Shown in pieces: positions 5,219-7,036 of a DNA stretch of 7,036 nucleotides (its first letter is position 1; each line of letters opens with the position of its first letter). Position numbers and translations under genes: made by a program. The stretch spans positions 1-7,036 of the forward strand of contig JAQICG010000374.1 in NCBI GenBank assembly GCA_027858635.1, read 5' to 3'. The notes under the pieces are model-generated. The model did no database searches. It saw only the letters and a program-made list of their open reading frames with translations, and had not been told where the DNA came from. The DNA comes from Gammaproteobacteria bacterium (GTDB lineage: Bacteria > Pseudomonadota > Gammaproteobacteria > SZUA-229).

Positions 5219-6235
5219 GTGGATTTGCCAAAGTTGATCGCTGATGCGCAGGCAGAAATTGTAGCGGCAGATAATCTGGATGCACTGGATCTGATCCGGG
5301 TGCGCTATCTGGGTAAGACCGGTGCACTGACTGCCTTATTGAAGGCACTGGGCAGCCTGCCTGCGAGCGAGCGTAAAGCTGCCGGCCAGGAGATCAATAC
5401 CGCCAAGCAGAATCTGCAACAATCCATAGAAGCACACAAAGCCTCGCTCGAGCAGGCGCAGTTGCAGGCCAGACTTGTGAATGAATGTGTGGATGTGACT
5501 TTGCCGGGAAGAGGCCAGCGCAATGGTGGCTTGCACCCGGTTACGCGCACCATGCAGCGTATCGAAAGTCTGTTTTCACAGCTTGGCTTCCGCGTGGAAG
5601 AGGGGCCGGAGATCGAAGATGACTTCCATAATTTTGAGGCGCTCAATATTCCCGAGCATCATCCTGCCCGTGCCATGCACGACACTTTCTATTTCGACGC
5701 CAACACCCTGCTACGAACCCACACCTCTCCAGTTCAGGTTCGCCATATGGAAAAAGAGCAGCCACCATTACGCATCATTGCGCCGGGGCGCGTCTATCGT
5801 TGTGATTCGGATTTAACGCATACGCCGATGTTTCATCAGATCGAAGGCTTGCTGGTCGACGAAAATGTCAGCTTTGCGGATCTGATGGGAACCCTGTCAG
5901 ATTTCCTCAAGCTGTTTTTTGAAAACGAAGATTTAAAGACCCGCTTCCGCCCCTCCTATTTCCCGTTCACCGAACCGTCGTCGGAAGTGGATATCCAGTG
6001 CGTGATGTGTGCCGGCGAAGGCTGTCGCGTATGCGGCCACACCGGCTGGCTGGAGGTGCTGGGCTGCGGCATGGTGCACCCCAAAGTTTTTGAATCGGTG
6101 AATATCGATAACGAAAAATTCACCGGTTACGCCTTTGGCATGGGGGTCGAACGTCTGGCCATGTTGCGTTATGGCGTAAATGATCTCCGCCTGTTTTTTG
6201 AAAATGATATTAAATTTTTACAGCAGTTCGCTTAG
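5219..6235 (+). CDS. pheS: Phenylalanyl-tRNA synthetase alpha subunit
   Basis: PheS carries the catalytic site of the cytoplasmic alpha2-beta2 enzyme that charges tRNA-Phe. It has 338 residues against 327 in E. coli. A helical, coiled-coil-like N-terminus (about 1-90) precedes the class II core: the GGLHPVTRT entry (103-111), motif 2 (RIIAPGRVYR to FHQIEG, 185-210) and motif 3 (FGMGVERLAMLRYG, 306-319). A305 matches the Ala of the Phe pocket (A294 in E. coli). The extra length is a four-cysteine insertion, C261xxC264 and C269xxC272, just before GWLEVLGCGMVHP, probably a metal-binding knuckle seen in other bacterial PheS. The start is GTG with AGGAG (5208-5212) 6 nt upstream. It follows a terminator, and its stop overlaps the pheT ribosome site. 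Confidence 0.97.
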   Translation: MDLPKLIADAQAEIVAADNLDALDLIRVRYLGKTGALTALLKALGSLPASERKAAGQEINTAKQNLQQSIEAHKASLEQAQLQARLVNECVDVTLPGRGQRNGGLHPVTRTMQRIESLFSQLGFRVEEGPEIEDDFHNFEALNIPEHHPARAMHDTFYFDANTLLRTHTSPVQVRHMEKEQPPLRIIAPGRVYRCDSDLTHTPMFHQIEGLLVDENVSFADLMGTLSDFLKLFFENEDLKTRFRPSYFPFTEPSSEVDIQCVMCAGEGCRVCGHTGWLEVLGCGMVHPKVFESVNIDNEKFTGYAFGMGVERLAMLRYGVNDLRLFFENDIKFLQQFA

Positions 6236-6245
6236 GAGTTGATGC

Positions 6246-7036
6246 ATGAAAATTAGCGAACAGTGGCTAAGAACCTGGGTGAATCCGGCTATCTCTACTG
6301 AAGAGATATGCCAGCAGTTAACCATGGCCGGTCTGGAAGTTGAAGGCGTGGAGCCGGTCGCCGGTGCCTTTAACAATGTGGTGGTGGCGCGCGTGGTCTC
6401 GCTGGAAAAACATCCCGATGCCGACAAGCTGAATGTCTGTCAGGTCACAGATGGTAGCGAAACCCTGCAAATTGTTTGCGGTGCGGCCAATGTGCGCACC
6501 GGTCTGATTGTACCGCTGGCAAAAATCGGCGCCGTACTGCCCGGAGACTTCAGGATTAAACCGGCCAAATTGCGTGGCGTGGAATCGTCCGGCATGCTCT
6601 GTTCTGAAAAAGAGCTGGGTTTGGCTGCGCAGGCAGAGGGGTTGATGGAGCTGCCGGATGATGCGCCCGTTGGCTCAGATGTACGCGAATACCTTGGTCT
6701 GGACGATCACTGCATTGAGATTGACCTCACTCCCAACCGTGGCGACTGCCTGAGCGTTGCCGGTGTGGCGCGCGAGCTGGCAGCGTTGAATCAATGCCCG
6801 ATGACTGCCGTCGACTGCGAGCCGGTAACCGCCAATAACGACGCGACTTTCCCGGTCGAAATTATCGCCACCGAAGCGTGTAGCCATTATGTGGGGCGGG
6901 TGATTACCGGCATTAATTGCGCCGCCAAAACACCGATATGGATGCTTGAGCGCCTGCGGCGTTCGGGCATTCGCGGGCTGGGCCCGGTGGTGGATATCAC
7001 CAATTACGTCATGCTCGAACTGGGCCAGCCCATGCA
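6246..7036 (+). CDS. pheT: Phenylalanyl-tRNA synthetase beta subunit (3' partial)
   Basis: PheT binds tRNA-Phe and edits Tyr-tRNA-Phe in complex with PheS. The right edge cuts the gene after 263 complete codons. The family is about 795 residues long, so roughly a third is visible. The N-terminus MKISEQWLRTWVNP is typical. An EMAP-II-like tRNA-binding domain follows (about 39-148) with VVARVVSLEKHPDADKLNVC and KLRGVESSGMLCSEKELG. The TPNRGDCLSV motif (162-171) and the start of the B3/B4 editing region (PVVDITNYVMLELGQPM) come next. The start ATG lies 10 nt after the pheS stop with AGGAG (6234-6238) spaced 7 nt, so translation with pheS is likely coupled. An ATG at 6242 opens only a 4-codon frame. 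Confidence 0.97.
   Translation, partial: MKISEQWLRTWVNPAISTEEICQQLTMAGLEVEGVEPVAGAFNNVVVARVVSLEKHPDADKLNVCQVTDGSETLQIVCGAANVRTGLIVPLAKIGAVLPGDFRIKPAKLRGVESSGMLCSEKELGLAAQAEGLMELPDDAPVGSDVREYLGLDDHCIEIDLTPNRGDCLSVAGVARELAALNQCPMTAVDCEPVTANNDATFPVEIIATEACSHYVGRVITGINCAAKTPIWMLERLRRSGIRGLGPVVDITNYVMLELGQPM

Noticed and set aside
1..7036. CRISPR array, insertion sequence, integrase or phage genes, including tRNA-Val as an integration site
   Set aside because: No spaced direct repeats, transposase-like frames, or duplicated tRNA 3' end were seen. The flanks of the tRNA are ordinary chromosomal genes.

Overview
The window looks like chromosomal DNA of a gammaproteobacterium. The evidence is the gene order tRNA-Val(GAC), thrS, infC, rpmI, rplT, pheS, pheT and the close match of every translation protein to its E. 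coli counterpart. A two-heme cytochrome c fused to DUF302 at the left edge suggests a respiratory lineage, possibly a sulfur oxidiser, but that is a guess from memory of where such fusions occur. All supported genes read left to right.

Region 1 (1-1450) holds a periplasmic c-type cytochrome cut by the left edge. Two CxxCH heme sites are followed by a C-terminal DUF302 domain. An ATGA overlap leads into a small exported protein that is itself a DUF302 protein. Region 2 (1451-1826) has 209 bp of AT-rich DNA without a gene, a tRNA-Val gene with encoded CCA, its intrinsic terminator, and a short thrS leader. That leader carries a 7-bp, 7-nt-loop hairpin whose loop reads as a threonine anticodon arm (CU-CGU-AA). 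It is the best candidate here for an autoregulatory operator.

Region 3 (1827-4995) is thrS, infC, rpmI and rplT. The infC start is best placed at an ATC codon 3 nt after the thrS stop, so IF3 appears to begin at a rare codon, as in other bacteria. The 124-nt infC-rpmI spacer has a degenerate AGTAA repeat followed by a bulged hairpin, in the place where E. coli carries its L20 operator. Region 4 (4996-7036) starts with a strong terminator, then a promoter-poor spacer, then pheS (with a four-cysteine insertion) and the first 263 codons of pheT, cut by the right edge.

The genes from thrS on load Thr and Phe onto tRNA, start translation (IF3) and build the 50S subunit (L35, L20). Each junction shows some sign of feedback control: a tRNA mimic before thrS, a rare start codon on infC, a structured leader before rpmI and a terminator before pheS. 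The least characterised part is the cytochrome-DUF302 pair, for which I know no established function.
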